From the NCBI GenBank assembly GCA_028386065.3, contig JAKUCV010001631.1, forward strand, positions 8,098-72,097: DNA of 64,000 nt, written 5' to 3'. Shown piece by piece: positions 34,370 to 46,426 of the stretch (position 1 is its first letter; each line of letters starts with the position of its first letter). Below the pieces are notes generated by a model, which saw only the letters and a program-made list of their open reading frames with translations, made no database searches and was not told where the DNA came from. Both the position numbers and the translations under genes were made by a program. Source of the stretch: Turnera subulata. Lineage: Eukaryota; Streptophyta; Magnoliopsida; Malpighiales; Passifloraceae.

Positions 34370-35955
34370 ATGAGCACTCTATCCCTCGTTCTGCCTCTGT
34401 CTCTCCATTGTTCGCCGGGGCCCAGTCACCCCTCGTCAAGAACCCATCTCTACAAATCCACATCATGGCCTAAGAACTTCTCTAGCACTGCCAATTCCTT
34501 TGGATTTAGAGGCAAAACGGTGGTGGTTTATGGAGGGAATTCTGGTGGCCCAAGTGAGTCTCAGTTCTTGGATGAGAGCGGAATCGTTGATGATATGGAT
34601 GGCTATCTCAACTACCTTTCCCTCGAATACGACTCCGTTTGGGACACCAAGCCATCCTGGTACGTCGAATAAAAATTTCTAATTTGTCTTGCATTTTTGT
34701 TTCTTTGTTCAATTATACTAGTCCATGATTGGAGCTGTTCACGACTGGATTGAACCCTTTTTCTCCCTCTAACTCTCCTTGTCTCTTCCATTTTGTGGAA
34801 ATTGAATTTCTTTTTGGGACTTTGTTGTCACCTTTGTGGAAATTGAATTCTTTTGTGGTTAACTTACTTGTTTGGTGCTAGGTGTCAACCATGGACGATA
34901 CTACTTACTGGAGCATTAGCTATTGCCGGTAGCTGGCTCATTTTGCAGTCCATTGTGGTTACTACGATTGTCTCCTTGTTAATATGCTCCTGGTGGTACA
35001 TTTTCCTGTATTCTTATCCTAAGGTATGCTCAGCTCTGGACTGCTCATACATGTTTGATCCTTGCTAGTTGTGTTCTACCCGTTTTCTATGGTTATTCAT
35101 TTCTAAACCGTTAATTAACTTCAATTTTCATCATACTATCCTTCCCGCTACTATTTTTTTTGTTGGGGTTGGATTCTGTGTTGCGATTTACGACTATGGA
35201 ATTATCTGTCCTTTTCGTTGTTAATATTCTTTCAATTAGTGCTCAAAGAATGAAGCTTTAAGATAAAATATTTGTGCTTGATGCTTAATACATGGCGTAT
35301 TGTTCAAAGGACTTCAGATGACATTACTTGGATGCATGATTGTAGCTTCAGCCCCTGAAATTTGCCAATGATTTATTTTGGCATGGCCTGATATTTCAAT
35401 CCATGTTCGTTGGCATTCAATTAGTGAGAACTTTCCTTGATATGCCTATGAGGCTGTGATAGCTGTCACTCCTGTTGAAAGGTGCACCTTAAGCAGCAGT
35501 TCCACTTGTTTCTTTTGCAATTATAGTACGAGCATCACAAAAATGGTGAATCATGCAAAATAAACTTTTGTAGAATCAAAGATGCAACTAGAATGAGGCA
35601 ACTATCTGGCAGGTCTTATATAATTGTCTCAGCAACTATTGGTTATTGCTGTTCAAAAATTTCCACACACGAGCATGACACTATTCCCCTGTTAGAAGTT
35701 TCTAGTTGTGTGTTTCCTCTAATAGCTGTGAAATTTGATGGACATTGTAGAATCCATTTGTTTTCTCTCACAGATAAAGAAACTTTATGTTTATTCTTGT
35801 ATGCTTGGAAGTAGCTAATTTTGTAGTGGATAGAATACGGCGCAGATTGATTTTTCGTTTTCATTTGACAGGAATATTCTGATATGATTGCCGAACGACG
35901 GAAAAAGGTGAGTAGCGGCGTTGAAGACACATTTGGTTCGAGGAAGAGCCAGTGA
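34370..35955 (+). CDS. Small plastid-targeted membrane protein (DUF6737-like)
   Basis: Three exons, 34370-34659, 34882-35023 and 35872-35955, with GT-AG introns, give 171 residues in frame. The first 50 or so residues are rich in S/T/P and basic with few acids (MSTLSLVLPLSLHCSPGPSH), as in a plastid transit peptide. Then come an acidic linker and KPSWCQPWTILLTG, followed by two hydrophobic segments (ALAIAGSWLILQS; TTIVSLLICSWWYIFLY) and a short basic tail with YSDMIAERRKK. The KP-WCQPW block followed by a membrane helix recalls a cyanobacterial and plastid family, which I believe is DUF6737. Function unknown. An in-frame stop just past exon 1 (34670) supports the donor at 34660. Confidence 0.8.
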
Positions 35956-36707
35956 TTTTGATTCAGTCATCGAAGTGAAATCTGCTCCTATTTAACATAG
36001 ATGGGAAATTTGTATTCGTAGCCATGAAGTAGTGTATGGAAGTAGTTATTGTTCCTTTTAATATAGTCTCCTCGTTGAAGATCTGAAATTCATGTACACT
36101 TGTTAATATAGAATTATGGGGTCAAGTGAGGAGGCTCTTGCCAGTTGAGTGTTGATGTAGCTTAGATCTCTCCCATTTCAGGCAGAAATCTCCCTGATAT
36201 TATATGTACGTGCTGTTTAAGTTAGTCTTCATGTTCAGGTCTTGTCAATACTCGATATGAAGTAGTTGATCTCAAAGTTGGGTGTTTTTTTTTTTAATGA
36301 ATGAGGGAAAGTTCTTTTTATAACAATCTGTACATTATATGCATACGCAAGGGCAGAAGTGTTTAAATCCCTTCATATCAGGCCATGCCAAAATAAATCA
36401 TATAATGTACAGATGCCAATCACTGTTTTTTTTTACAGTACATTATTATATGCATACACTGTATTGCTTACATATAGCTAGGAAGGAGCTAATTTGACTT
36501 CAAAGACTTGGCAATTTTGTAAATTAGTATCTCGAAGTATGATGACTTAGGCAAGCAACATATGCCAATCACTGTTAAACTTCCTAGACCAACAAATAAA
36601 TCAATCGGGGATATGAAACCAATTAATCGTAAATACATACATCTATATATAGAAAGAAGTTGAATTGAGAGAATGAAAAAAAAAAAGAACAGAGGCCCAA
36701 AATCAAA
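35956..36707. other. 3'UTR and intergenic DNA with inverted repeats
   Basis: No gene. A 16-bp perfect inverted repeat (36326-36341 with 36399-36414) and a 25-bp block that is the reverse complement of intron sequence at 35370-35394 suggest a small decayed transposon. Confidence 0.5.
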
Positions 36708-36917
36708 TTAATGGTTGAGGAGGAGAGCAAGCAGGGACAGCATGAGGGAGGAGCAAATCATAGGCCCGGACATCCTAAAAGAATAGGCTGCTGCCCCCTT
36801 GTCCGTGGTTGGGGCTGGTGCTGGCACCATCTCAAAGTCTTGCCCTCTAACACCCAAAGCATACATTGCCACGAATAAGACAATGGCCACAGCCTTGAAC
36901 ATGCTCATTTGTGCCAT
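36708..36917 (-). CDS. Arabinogalactan peptide (AG-peptide), GPI-anchored
   Basis: A 69-residue single-exon protein. The start MAQMSMFKAVAIVLFVAM at 36917 is preferred to an in-frame ATG at 36977, because the residues after it form a clean signal peptide ending near ALGVRGQ. The short mature core DFEMVPAPAPTTDKG contains alternating Ala-Pro, the hydroxyproline O-glycosylation motif. The C-terminal hydrophobic stretch ICSSLMLSLLALLLNH is a GPI-anchor signal. This architecture defines plant AG-peptides of the AGP12/16/20/41 kind, cell-surface proteoglycans. Processed peptide is expected to be about a dozen residues long. Which AGP it is cannot be decided. Confidence 0.85.
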   Translation of the reverse strand: MAQMSMFKAVAIVLFVAMYALGVRGQDFEMVPAPAPTTDKGAAAYSFRMSGPMICSSLMLSLLALLLNH

Positions 36918-37016
36918 TCCAGAGACAGAAAAACAAAATTTATCAAAAAAAAAAAGAGACAGAAAAACAATGGCCAATTTACAAGTCTGTGAATGAGAAA
37001 AAAAAAAATTTGGGAT

Positions 37017-37088
37017 TAGTAACTAACTAAAGTGATTGGTTTTGGTGTCGACTAGTAACTAACTAAAGTGATTGGTTTTGGTGTGGAC
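37017..37088. repeat. 36-bp tandem duplication
   Basis: Two 36-bp units (37017 and 37053), differing only near the end (GTGTCGAC versus GTGTGGAC), about 100 bp upstream of the AG-peptide gene. Confidence 0.9.
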
Positions 37089-38749
37089 CCATACATAAGA
37101 AGAGCTGGACCGACTCTGCAACCATGTGCTTTTGACAGCTGAGAACTGTTTGATTTTGAGTCCAGAAACAGGAAGAAGAACAAGAAAGAAACCAACCAAA
37201 TAAAATGGTTCTGTGCTCTTATCACAGATTTCAAAAAACGCATTTAGTTCTAGCCAAATCAGTAGTACAACTATAACCCAAATGACACTACTCCTCTTCC
37301 CTTGTCAACAACACTTCAAACAGGCAGAGAAAACTAGTGGCAGTAGTTGAAGGGAAAGGAAGAACATTTACAAGGCTAAACAAACACACATCACGCTCTC
37401 CTCCCCTGCCACCACACCATGAAGAGGAAAAACAAAGAGTTGAAGGAACACAATCCTAAGCCAATAAAACACAGAAACCACACCAGCAACTTAGTCTAAA
37501 GCGAATATTTATGCAGTGGAACACCATACCTGAAGCTGTCAACACTGCCTCAACACTGCCTCCTTCGAGCTCTCACACCGATTCCAACGACCTCTTCTGT
37601 ACAAATAAAAAACACATGGTTATGTGCTAATCATACTGAAAATAGAATAAAATAAACATATTTCCACGAAATACATTTGTAGTAGGGATTAATTTGGGAT
37701 TTTAGAAATTAGGGTTTCACAATTTGAATTTGGGGATTTTTAATTTCAAGCAGGCTTGGATGGATTCGGTGGGGGAAGTTGGAAGAAGAACGAAGGGAAA
37801 GTTGGAACAGGTGGGCGGAGGGTGGCAAACGGCCGTGCTTGGCCACCGGCGACGGGGAAAGAGAAATACGAAGAGGAAGAAGAAAAGAGGAAGAAGGAGA
37901 GGGAAAGGACGACGAAGGCAGAAAACAAAAGAAAGAGAGGAAGAGAAGAGGCAGATGCGGCGGCGTTGGAGAGTATAGAAGCGATGGCGTGGAGGCTTCG
38001 CCGGAGAGGAGGCGACGAGAGACGAGGAAGAAGAGGTTGAGAGGATACCTAGGTTGGGAATTTGGGAGCAGAGAGAAGAGAGGAGAGCTCGAATGAGGGT
38101 TTGGGGATTTTTTCGGGTGTAAAGAAGAGGGTTTTGTTACTGGGTTTTTCGGGATATCGTGGAAATATTGTGGGTATACTTGTCCAAAATTTTGAGTCCA
38201 CAGCGCGTGGACTTGGAGGCCACGCTCCTGAGGTGGACTTCGAGTCCGCGGACTTTCCTGGACTCGTGGGGCTGGAGTCCAGTCCAGTCCGAGTGGACTT
38301 TACGCCTCCAGATGTACCAAACGTGGACACTGGTCCGAGTCCACGTGGACTTTGGCCCAGTCCCACGTTCCAAACGATACCTAACAAATTTATGTTGATA
38401 ATTGAAGTTTTCCATTCTTATGAGCCAAAGTCCAAAATTGCCGATGACAAAATACAGTGAAATCATTTTTCCTCGAGCTTCGATGTTTTCCTTTTCTAAA
38501 AGGCTTAAACCGTTTCATCAAAAAGGAAAGAAAAAAAAGGGCTTAAACCGACTCGAATTGGGTTCGGTGTGGGCTTTCCTAATTTAACAAGGGCTGTACT
38601 GGGCCGTTACAACTTAGAAATTTTTATTTGACCTTAACGTCCTTTTACAATATGGATTAGCATAAAATTACCATTATATCCTGGCACGGAAAAGCCTATA
38701 TAATATATATCGACCAAACTGCATTCCATCGGATACGATACGAGTCAGT
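37089..38749. other. Intergenic DNA; GA-rich tract and GTGGACTT cluster
   Basis: 37750-38100 is purine-rich; its long ORFs on both strands are low-complexity. 38195-38365 holds a cluster of GTGGACTT/GAGTCC motifs in both orientations, ending near TTCCAAACGATACC. It may be the subterminal region of a DNA transposon. A TATATAATATATA box lies at about 38697 before the PRP18 pseudogene. Confidence 0.45.
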
Positions 38750-39177
38750 ATGGATCAACTGAAGGAAGAACTACAGAAGAAACGTAAGACCCTAAAGCAA
38801 GAGAGTGACGGCAAGCGCGTGTTCGAGCGCTCTGAAATCCAGAAGAAACAACTCCAAAAGCTTCGCGAGCAAGAAGAACTCGAACTCGAAGCCAAATCCA
38901 GATCCAAAATCCTACATGCCACGGAACCCACAGGGACTGCTTCCTTAACTCCCAATCCCAAACCCCTAACCGACGAACCCAGCATCGACCGCCGAGTCCA
39001 GGGAAAACCAGAACCGGCGGCACCGCAGGCAGAAGACGGATGATGTTCAGCGCTATATCGAGGAAAGCAGGAGTCATAGGCGGCGGAAGAGAGAGGAGGA
39101 GGAAGCGATGATGAAGAACGTCGAGGGATGGGAGGATCCGGATGGGGAGAGGATGAGAGCGAATTTCGAGGAGTTGT

Positions 39178-39417
39178 AGTTAACTTACGTATAATAGACT
39201 ATGAGCAATCTGTAATGTTATTCATATTAAACATTATACACATATTTATATGCAGAGCTTGCCTCACATATAGCCTAACTTGTAGAAGAGAACTTTCTAT
39301 ACAAAGAGCCTAACTTGTAGGAAAGCATCCTAACTTACAGGAGATCAGTCTAGATCCTATTGTATAGGACAAGTAACAATAGATCCTATCTTGAAGGATA
39401 AGTAGTGTCCGTTGATA
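39178..39417 (-). repeat. Copia 3' LTR
   Basis: 240 bp; on the minus strand begins TATCAACGGACACTA, not the usual TG. Matches 43526-43769. Confidence 0.85.
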
Positions 39418-40822
39418 CTCCCCCACAAGCTGAGGGTGGAGCTTGCACAACCTGAAGCTTGTCACGCAAAAACTGAAAACGCTGCGTGGGGAGGGGTTTG
39501 GTGAAAATATCAGCAAGTTGGTCAGCACTGGAAATGAACTGAACTCGAAGACTCCCCCGGGCGACTTGCTCGCGGACAAAATGGTAGTCAATCTCGACGT
39601 GTTTGGTGCGGGCATGGAGAACTGGATTGGCTGCCAAATAAGTGGCACCAAGATTGTCACACCACAGAACTGGAAGGGAGGGAGAAGGAAAATGCAGCAC
39701 TCGTAATAATGAGGAAATCCATAAGAGTTCAGCAGAAGCATCGGCCAAGGATTTGTACTCAGCCTCGGTCGATGATCGTGAGACAGTTTTTTGTTTGTGG
39801 GCACGCCAAGAGACCAAGGTGCGACCCAGGTAGATGGCCATACCACTGGTGGAGCGGCGATCATCGACAGACCCGGCCCAATCAGCATCTGCAAAGGCCT
39901 GGAGTGTCTGTGATTGCCGAGCATGAAGAAGTAAGCCATGAGTAATGGTGTGTTTAATGTAGCGTAACAATCGCTTCACAGCCGTCCAGTGAGTTTGCGT
40001 GGGACGATGTATGAACTGACAGAGTTTGTTGACGCTGAAGGCAATGTCAGGGCGGGTCATTGTAAGATATTGAAGACCACCCATAATACTGCGATATTTG
40101 GTGCAATCATCAAAAAGAGGACCAGCATCATTCTGCAGAACTGTCTTCAGGCACATTGGTGTTGAGATGGGCCTGGCGTCTTGCATGCCGGCTCGGTGCA
40201 GCAGACTTTGAGCATACTTGTGTTGGGAGAGAAAGAGGCCTTGAGGTAGATGATGAGCTTCAATGCCGAGGAAGTAGTGTAAAGTGCCCAAGTCTCGTAG
40301 GGCAAACCGCTGCCCCAACGATTGAATGAGTGTAGCAATGGCGTCATTATGGGTGCCAGTGACAATGATATCGTCAACATAGACGAGAACAAACATCAAT
40401 ATGCCCTCATGGCGATAGATGAACAAAGAAGTGTCATTTTTGGAAATGTGAAAGCCATAATGCTGAAGGAAAGAGGCAAGACAAGCATACCATGCGCGTG
40501 GAGCTTGGCGGAGGCTATATAAAGACTTGTGCAATTTGCAGACATGAGAAGGATGGCGGGGGTCAATAAACCCAGGAGGTTGTTGCATAAACACCTCTTC
40601 GGAGAGGGAGCCATTGAGGAAGGCATTGTGAACATCCAATTGGCGCATGGACCACTTGTGTGTCACAGCAAGAGACAGGAGAATTCGGATGGTGGCAGGC
40701 TTGACGACCGGGCTGAAGATTTCTTCAAAGTCAATGCCTTCTTGTTGGTGAAAGCCTTTTGCGACAAGGCGAGCTTTGTAGCGCTCCAAGGAGCCATCAG
40801 CGCGAAGCTTGGTTCGATACAC
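39386..40822 (-). pseudogene. Copia reverse transcriptase and RNase H
   Basis: Continues the integrase frame after a TAG that replaces the tryptophan expected before VYRTKLRADGS. RT has YKARLVAKGFHQQEGIDF, LDVHNAFLNG and the catalytic VYVDDIIVTG. RNase H has ADADWAGSVDDRRSTSG and SRSSTEAEYKSLA with TKHVEIDYHFVRE. All motifs are present, so only the stop and the upstream frameshift keep it from being complete. The ORF runs into the LTR. Confidence 0.9.
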
Positions 40823-43461
40823 CTATTTGCAGCCGACTACATTCATGTGGGGTTGATGAGGAACAAGAGTCCAGGTGCCATTGCGGTTCAGTGCCTCCAT
40901 TTCTGTTTGCATTGCATGTTGCCACTCTTTGTGCTTGTTGGCTTGTGTGAAGGTTGTTGGTTCAGGGAGGATGGATGTGGGGATGGCTGCGTATGTGACA
41001 AAGTCTCTGAGTTGAGTATTGTGTGGTGGATTTTGTCTTGTGATCATGTGGTGGGTGCGCAGTGGTGCAGGTGCTGGAGCTTGGGGTGGTGGCGCAGGCA
41101 CAGGAACAGGAGGGTTGGCTTCATCAGGATGAACATCAATGGCATCTTGAGGAGCTGGTACGGTAATGGGGCTGCTAGACCAGGGGAGAGGGGTAGACTC
41201 AGGGCATGTATTGGACGACCTTTGGAAAGGAAAGACATCTTCAATAAATCGGACATGTCGGGCAATGTACATACGTTGGTGTAAGAAATCATAACACTTG
41301 TAGCCAAGGTGTTGGTTGCTATAGCCAAGGAACACACATGGGGTAGATCTAAAGTCCATTTTGTGTTGATTGTAAGGTCTAAGAAATGGAAAACATAAGC
41401 AGCCAAATACTCGTAAGAATGAATAGTTTGGTTTTTGATGAAATAATACCTCATGTGGACTTTTATTTTGGAGGACTGAAGTGGGTAGTCGGTTGATAAG
41501 ATGGACAGCAGTGGAGAAGGCATGATGCCAGAATTTTCGAGGTAAATGGGAGTGTACAAGGAGAGTCAGGCCAGTTTCTACGATATGGCGATGGCGACGT
41601 TCAACCATGCCATTTTGTTCATGAGTATGAGGATAGATTAGGCGATGAACGATACCTAAGTCATTGCAAATTTTGCAGACCGGTCGAAACTCGCCCCCCA
41701 ATCCGTTTGCAGGCTTTGCAATTTGGTTTGAAATTGGCGTTCTACTGTCTTTAGGAATTGAACAAAGATGGATGCAACATCAGATTTTTGTGCAATAGGG
41801 AAGAACCATGTGAATCTAGAATAAACATCCACGAAAATAATAAAATACTTATGGCCATTAGATGAGAATTCAGGAGAAGGACCCCATACATCGCTGTATA
41901 CCAATTCTAATGGCTTAGAGACTGGACTGTGACTTAAGGGAAGATGGAGGCGACTCGATTTACCTAGGGGACATGACTGACAGTGATTAAACTTGGATGA
42001 TCCCGTGAGTGGGAGTTGATGCTGAACTAAGACTTGATGTAAAACATTACTATGCGGATGGCCTAGGCGATGATGCCATACAGAGCTAGACGCACGACTG
42101 GTAAGGAAGGCAGAATGACACGGGGAGGCTGGTTGGAGTCGGACTTGGTAGAGGCCATCAATGTTCGGTCCGGAAAGAAGCACCCTCTTGGTAACCTGAT
42201 CCTTTGCACAAAAGAAGGAAGGATAGAATTCAAAAAAGGCATTATTTTCTTTGGCAAATTGGTGAACTGATAGTAATGATTTAGTTAAGGAAGGGACATG
42301 GAAAACACGTTTGAGAGTAGATGAGAAAGGGTAAGGAAAAGTAACCGAACCAGTGTGTTGGATTGGAAGTCTCATACCATTGCCGACTTGTAGTTGTTCT
42401 GGACCCCTGTATTCATCAACATTGCTAAGGCTGGTAAGGTCGGGAGTCACATGATGTGTAGCACCACTGTCAGGATACCACATGGTGTAGCTATGAGGAT
42501 TAGGCGGAGGGGGTGCCTGGCTCACATAGGGAGGATGAGGTGCGGAAGGAATAGGAACATGACCTATGTAAGCAGCTGGTGTGAGGGCTGGCTGCTGATA
42601 GCGTTGATAGCATTGAAGGGCTGTGTGATTCGCTTTGTTGCAAATCTGACACCGAACAGAGGAAGGTGAAGTAGTGCGTTGCTGCTGAGGTCTGCCTCCA
42701 CGTCCTCGTTGGTGTCTGCCTCGACCACGTCCCTGTGGGTGTTGGCGAGGGAAGGAAGTTGAGCTGTCCTGTTTGTCAGGAGAGTGTTGATAAGATTGAG
42801 CAAGATTACCTTCAGGAGTGGGTACCGAGGAGGAGATGTCGAGTCTGGCCAAGGAATCACCATGAAGAAATTCATGACTAACAAGAAGACTATGTAATTC
42901 ACTGAATGGCACAGGTGCTGATCGTGCATTCAGGGTGGTGACAAGGTCTTTGAATTCTGGTCGTAGCCCGCGAAAGACATAAAGATTGAAGTCAAGGGTG
43001 GACAAAGGACGGCCTGCTGCAGCAAGCCCGTCAGAGATATGTTTGGCCCGGTAGAGATAGGCAGAGACATTCTCATCCTTTTGAACGAGACGCTGGAGAC
43101 TTAAGTGAAGCTCCATGATGCGTGTTTGAGAGGGAGAGGCATAATTGGTTGCCAAGGTATCCCATACTTCCTTGGATGTAGGAAGATCCACAACCATCGG
43201 CATCACCGATTCGGTAAGTGATGAGTACAGAGTGCTGATCAACATCTGATCTTGTTGAACCCATCGTGCATGAGCAGGGTTAGCATTATCACCAGTCATG
43301 GCAGCAGGGCACACAGTAGTGCCAACAATATATCCCCACAAGCCTTGGCCAGTGATGAAGGCCTTGACTTGTGCCCGCCAAAGAAGGTAATTGGAACCAT
43401 TTAATTTGATGGAGATGTAGTGAGTGGCGTTGGGAAGCTGATTTGCTTGGTTGGCTGCCAT
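40823..43461 (-). pseudogene. Copia gag, protease and integrase
   Basis: The start MAANQANQLPNATHYISI at 43461 follows a T-rich leader; the open frame reaches further upstream, but this Met begins the gag homology. Gag (LNGSNYLLWRAQVKAFI) is followed by a CCHC knuckle CQICNKANHTALQC, protease WYPDSGATHHV, GAG-pre-integrase HHRLGHPHSNVL, and integrase with SDVWGPSPEF (first D) and VERRHRHIVETG (E). A one-base deletion in a G-run near 41700, at TDWGGEFR, shifts the frame; the rest of the integrase continues to 40823. Confidence 0.9.
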
Positions 43462-43525
43462 GATGAAAAAAAAAAAAAAAGAAAGGTGATTTAAGGAGAG
43501 GATAGAACCGGCTGCTCCACTACCA

Positions 43526-43769
43526 AGATAACTTACGTATAATAGACTAGGGTTGAGCAATCTGTAATGTTATTCATATTAAACATTATATACATATTTA
43601 TATGCAGAGCTTGCCTCACATATAGCCTAACTTGTAGAAGAGAACTTTCTATACAAAGAGCCTAACTTGTAGGAAAGCATCCTAACTTACAGGAGATCAG
43701 TCTAGATCCTATTGTATAGGACAAGTAACAATAGATCCTATCTTGGAGGAGAAGTAGTGTCCGTTGATA
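43526..43769 (-). repeat. Copia 5' LTR
   Basis: Partner of 39178-39417, with small differences (for example GACTAGGGTTGAGC versus GACTATGAGC). On the minus strand the primer-binding site follows directly. Confidence 0.85.
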
Positions 43770-44445
43770 GTTGTGCGATGAGGATAAGATTCTGGTGTTC
43801 TTTAAGAGGTTGTTGAATAACTGGAAGCAGGAGTTGGATAAGAACGCAGAGGTGGAGAGGAGGACGGCCAATGGGAGGCTGATGGTGAAAAGGTTTCAAC
43901 TATATGCTGAGCAGTTGGACCCCTTGTTCCACCAGTGCAGGAGGAAGGTGAGTACCTTGTTAATTCGAATCCCTTGGAATTTATTAACAAGCTGATATTT
44001 TTGTACTCCGGCCCTTAATTAGACTGTTGTTGCTTAATTAGTTGGGCTCCCTTATCCGATTGTTGTGGATTTTACATAAAAGTCTTAATTAGTGTAATCC
44101 TTCTTGGATTTATTGACTCATTCCACGTCCCTCTGGTAGGTTCTTCCGGATGTTATTCGTGAAGCATTACTACTGATGGTGGAGTGCTGCATGAAGCAAG
44201 ACTACACAGGTGCAGAGTCTAATTACATCGATCTCTCCATCGGTAATGATCCCTGGCCAATTGGCGACGGTATGGTTGGCATCCATGGACGCCCAGCTCG
44301 CGAGAAGATCTGCAATGCAAGTTCGGCTCACATTATGAATGATGAGACTACTCGCAAATACTTGCAATCAGTTAAGAGATTAGTGACCTTTTGTTCTTCC
44401 AAATTGGATTTTCTCATCCCTAACTGTACACTCAACTGTTATTAA

Positions 44446-44518
44446 CATCTAAAATTTTCCAAAAAAATTTGTATTTCTGTTTTATAGATAAGTCAAAAAT
44501 GAATGTTTCTTCCCCTCA

Positions 44519-44564
<46 letters not shown>

Positions 44565-44573
44565 GCTTATGGC

Positions 44574-44608
<35 letters not shown>

Positions 44609-46426
44609 GCTTATGGCACGTATGGAGAAAAAGAAAACATTTGTGGTTTTTCCAGAAAACATGGTTTTGCCACTGGGTTGTGTGAAGATGTAATTCACTA
44701 TGTGTGTCATTGTATTGATAGGGGCTATATATATACAGAAGCCTTATACAGAAGCCTTGACTTGAGGGCTATACAATTAGACAATTCTAATAGTCAATTA
44801 CACAATGATTGCCTACATTCTAGGAGTAATCAACCAGTCACTATCCATGATTTCCATGATCTAAGCCTATATTATAGGAACAATCAATTATACATGATTA
44901 CATATAGTTTTCTTATCAGGCTGGAATGCTGCACATATAGTTGTGCTGAAATTCTCTCGCAGGCCAAGTATTGTATATATTCTCCTTTTGATGTGAAGCA
45001 ATTCTGTGGAAAGTTGGAACTGTTATTTTTTTTTTTCCAATAAGTAAAGGATTTCATTGGAAACAGTAATAAACGGGGAAACCAGCCATACAAAGTTTAC
45101 AGCAAACTTGTTAATTAAGAACATAATAAGATAGGCAAAAGCTAATTCATCACACAACCCTTCATCAAGGGTTGATCCAATCTGCAACAGACATCCTAAT
45201 TCGGCTCCTGGGTCGACCGCACTGATTGGGGGAATTGGAAGGTCTTGAACTGGCTACTGCCAATTGAGCCTTCCGAGTGTTCTCACACTCCGAACTGCCA
45301 AATATGCCAGGCTTGTTGTCAGTTAGAGGAGCCGAATTGGATCTCGCAACAAATTGTTTCCACCTCCAGTTCGGGAGAAGAACCTCAACCGTAACCGGAG
45401 TGGCACTCACATTCGTGCAATCACCACCAAGGTGTTTCTACTTGCCTCACAAGGAGACCAAAATAATAGTACAGACCTGGACGTGCCAATGTTTTCACCA
45501 AAATAATACAAAACCACTTCACTGAACAATGACAAAAAAAGGAGGAAAGAATTAGCCGTGGGTCTCCTCTCCTCCCTTGCAAAAACCATCATTTATCCCG
45601 TGGAACTACTAATTTTTGTGCAGATTATTTATTTAAGAAATATCATATCCGTGTGCTATGTAATCCTTGGTTCCAGTAAACATGTCCTTCAATATCAGTT
45701 TGGTTCAGCTACTGATTGAATGCGAAGCAACATAACATCTTTCTGCTTTTTATACTATGGATTCTTTGCTGTTAGTGTAATATTCTCATTGCCTACTGAA
45801 GAGATTTAAACCTATGTGTTCCTATATCAGTTGTGTTCAGCACTGACGGTATATGAGATTGAGATGTATGTTTTACAGCTTGTTTGTGTCGTACTGTACA
45901 TACTTTAGTTTAGCCCATATGCTACACTCTCTACAAAGCCTGTGCATCTCAGCTTTCCCCAATTAAAATCAATATCCATCTGCTCTCCCTTTTCCCGTTT
46001 CTTCTCTAATCAGTCAGCAGCTTTCCTCAATATTGATAGTGGGGCTTGGCCTTGTCTCTTTCTTGAATTAATCTTATGGTCTCCCATAGTAGTCCCATGA
46101 GATCTAAATTTTGTGCACATCTAGGTGATGAACAAAATGATGAAGCGGAGCGGAGTAGTTGAAGAGAACTCTTTTGGGCCTGTTGATATGTAGGACTGTA
46201 AGCCTGGTGGACTTCCAGACTTGTTGCTGGCCCAATTAGTTGCATTTTGGATCCAAAATCTTATCACGCATCAGGCGAATTGTAAAGGCCCGTGGCCGGT
46301 AATGGATCGACATGGTTTCACATAATTCATTCTCCTAGGCGAAATAGGTAGCCTATACTATAGTAGATAGATGACCGCCAACCCAATCGAAGCCGAAATC
46401 AATCCCTAAATCCCCAATATTCGCAG
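44446..46426. other. Intergenic DNA between the two PRP18 copies
   Basis: Contains two (AT)n tracts (44522-44561 and 44577-44603) joined by a repeated TTATGCTTATGGCA, a T-rich run at 45028 and mostly unassigned sequence. No credible ORF. The last 100 bp should hold the PRP18 promoter and 5'UTR; no clear TATA box is visible. Confidence 0.5.
44522..44603. repeat. Two (AT)n microsatellites
   Basis: AT runs separated by TTATGCTTATGGCATG. Confidence 0.95.

Larger units (their letters stand above)
39178..43769 (-). mobile_element. Ty1/copia LTR retrotransposon, nearly intact
   Basis: 4592 bp with 240-bp LTRs (39178-39417 and about 43526-43769) and duplication GTTGT at 39173-39177 and 43770-43774, inside the PRP18 copy. 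The primer-binding site on the minus strand, TGGTAGTGGAGCAGCC (about 43510-43525), is tRNA-Met-like. A CCCCC-containing polypurine complement follows the left LTR at 39418. Domain order integrase before RT defines Copia. LTRs differ by few bases, so insertion is fairly recent. Confidence 0.92.
38750..44405 (+). pseudogene. Degenerate PRP18 copy interrupted by a Copia element
   Basis: Homologous to the intact PRP18 gene at 46427. The exon 1 start is MDQLKEELQKKRKTLKQE, and IQKKQLQKLREQEELELEA is well kept. The splicing-factor motif around residues 110-140 of the intact protein is deleted and the frame breaks after 39043. The exon resumes at GMRANFEEL-like sequence (39128-39177), is split by the Copia insertion, and continues 43770-43949 (DEDKILVFFKRLLNNWK). 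The intron is shrunk to about 190 bp, and exon 2 runs from about 44141 (VLPDVIREALL ... NDETTRKYLQSVKRLV) before losing homology near 44405. This is a partial tandem duplicate. Confidence 0.85.

Noticed and set aside
37724..38096. Lys/Arg/Glu-rich ORFs
   Set aside because: GA-rich low-complexity tract; no start context or family match.
40529..41284. 251-codon plus-strand ORF
   Set aside because: Antisense shadow of Copia integrase/RT on the minus strand.
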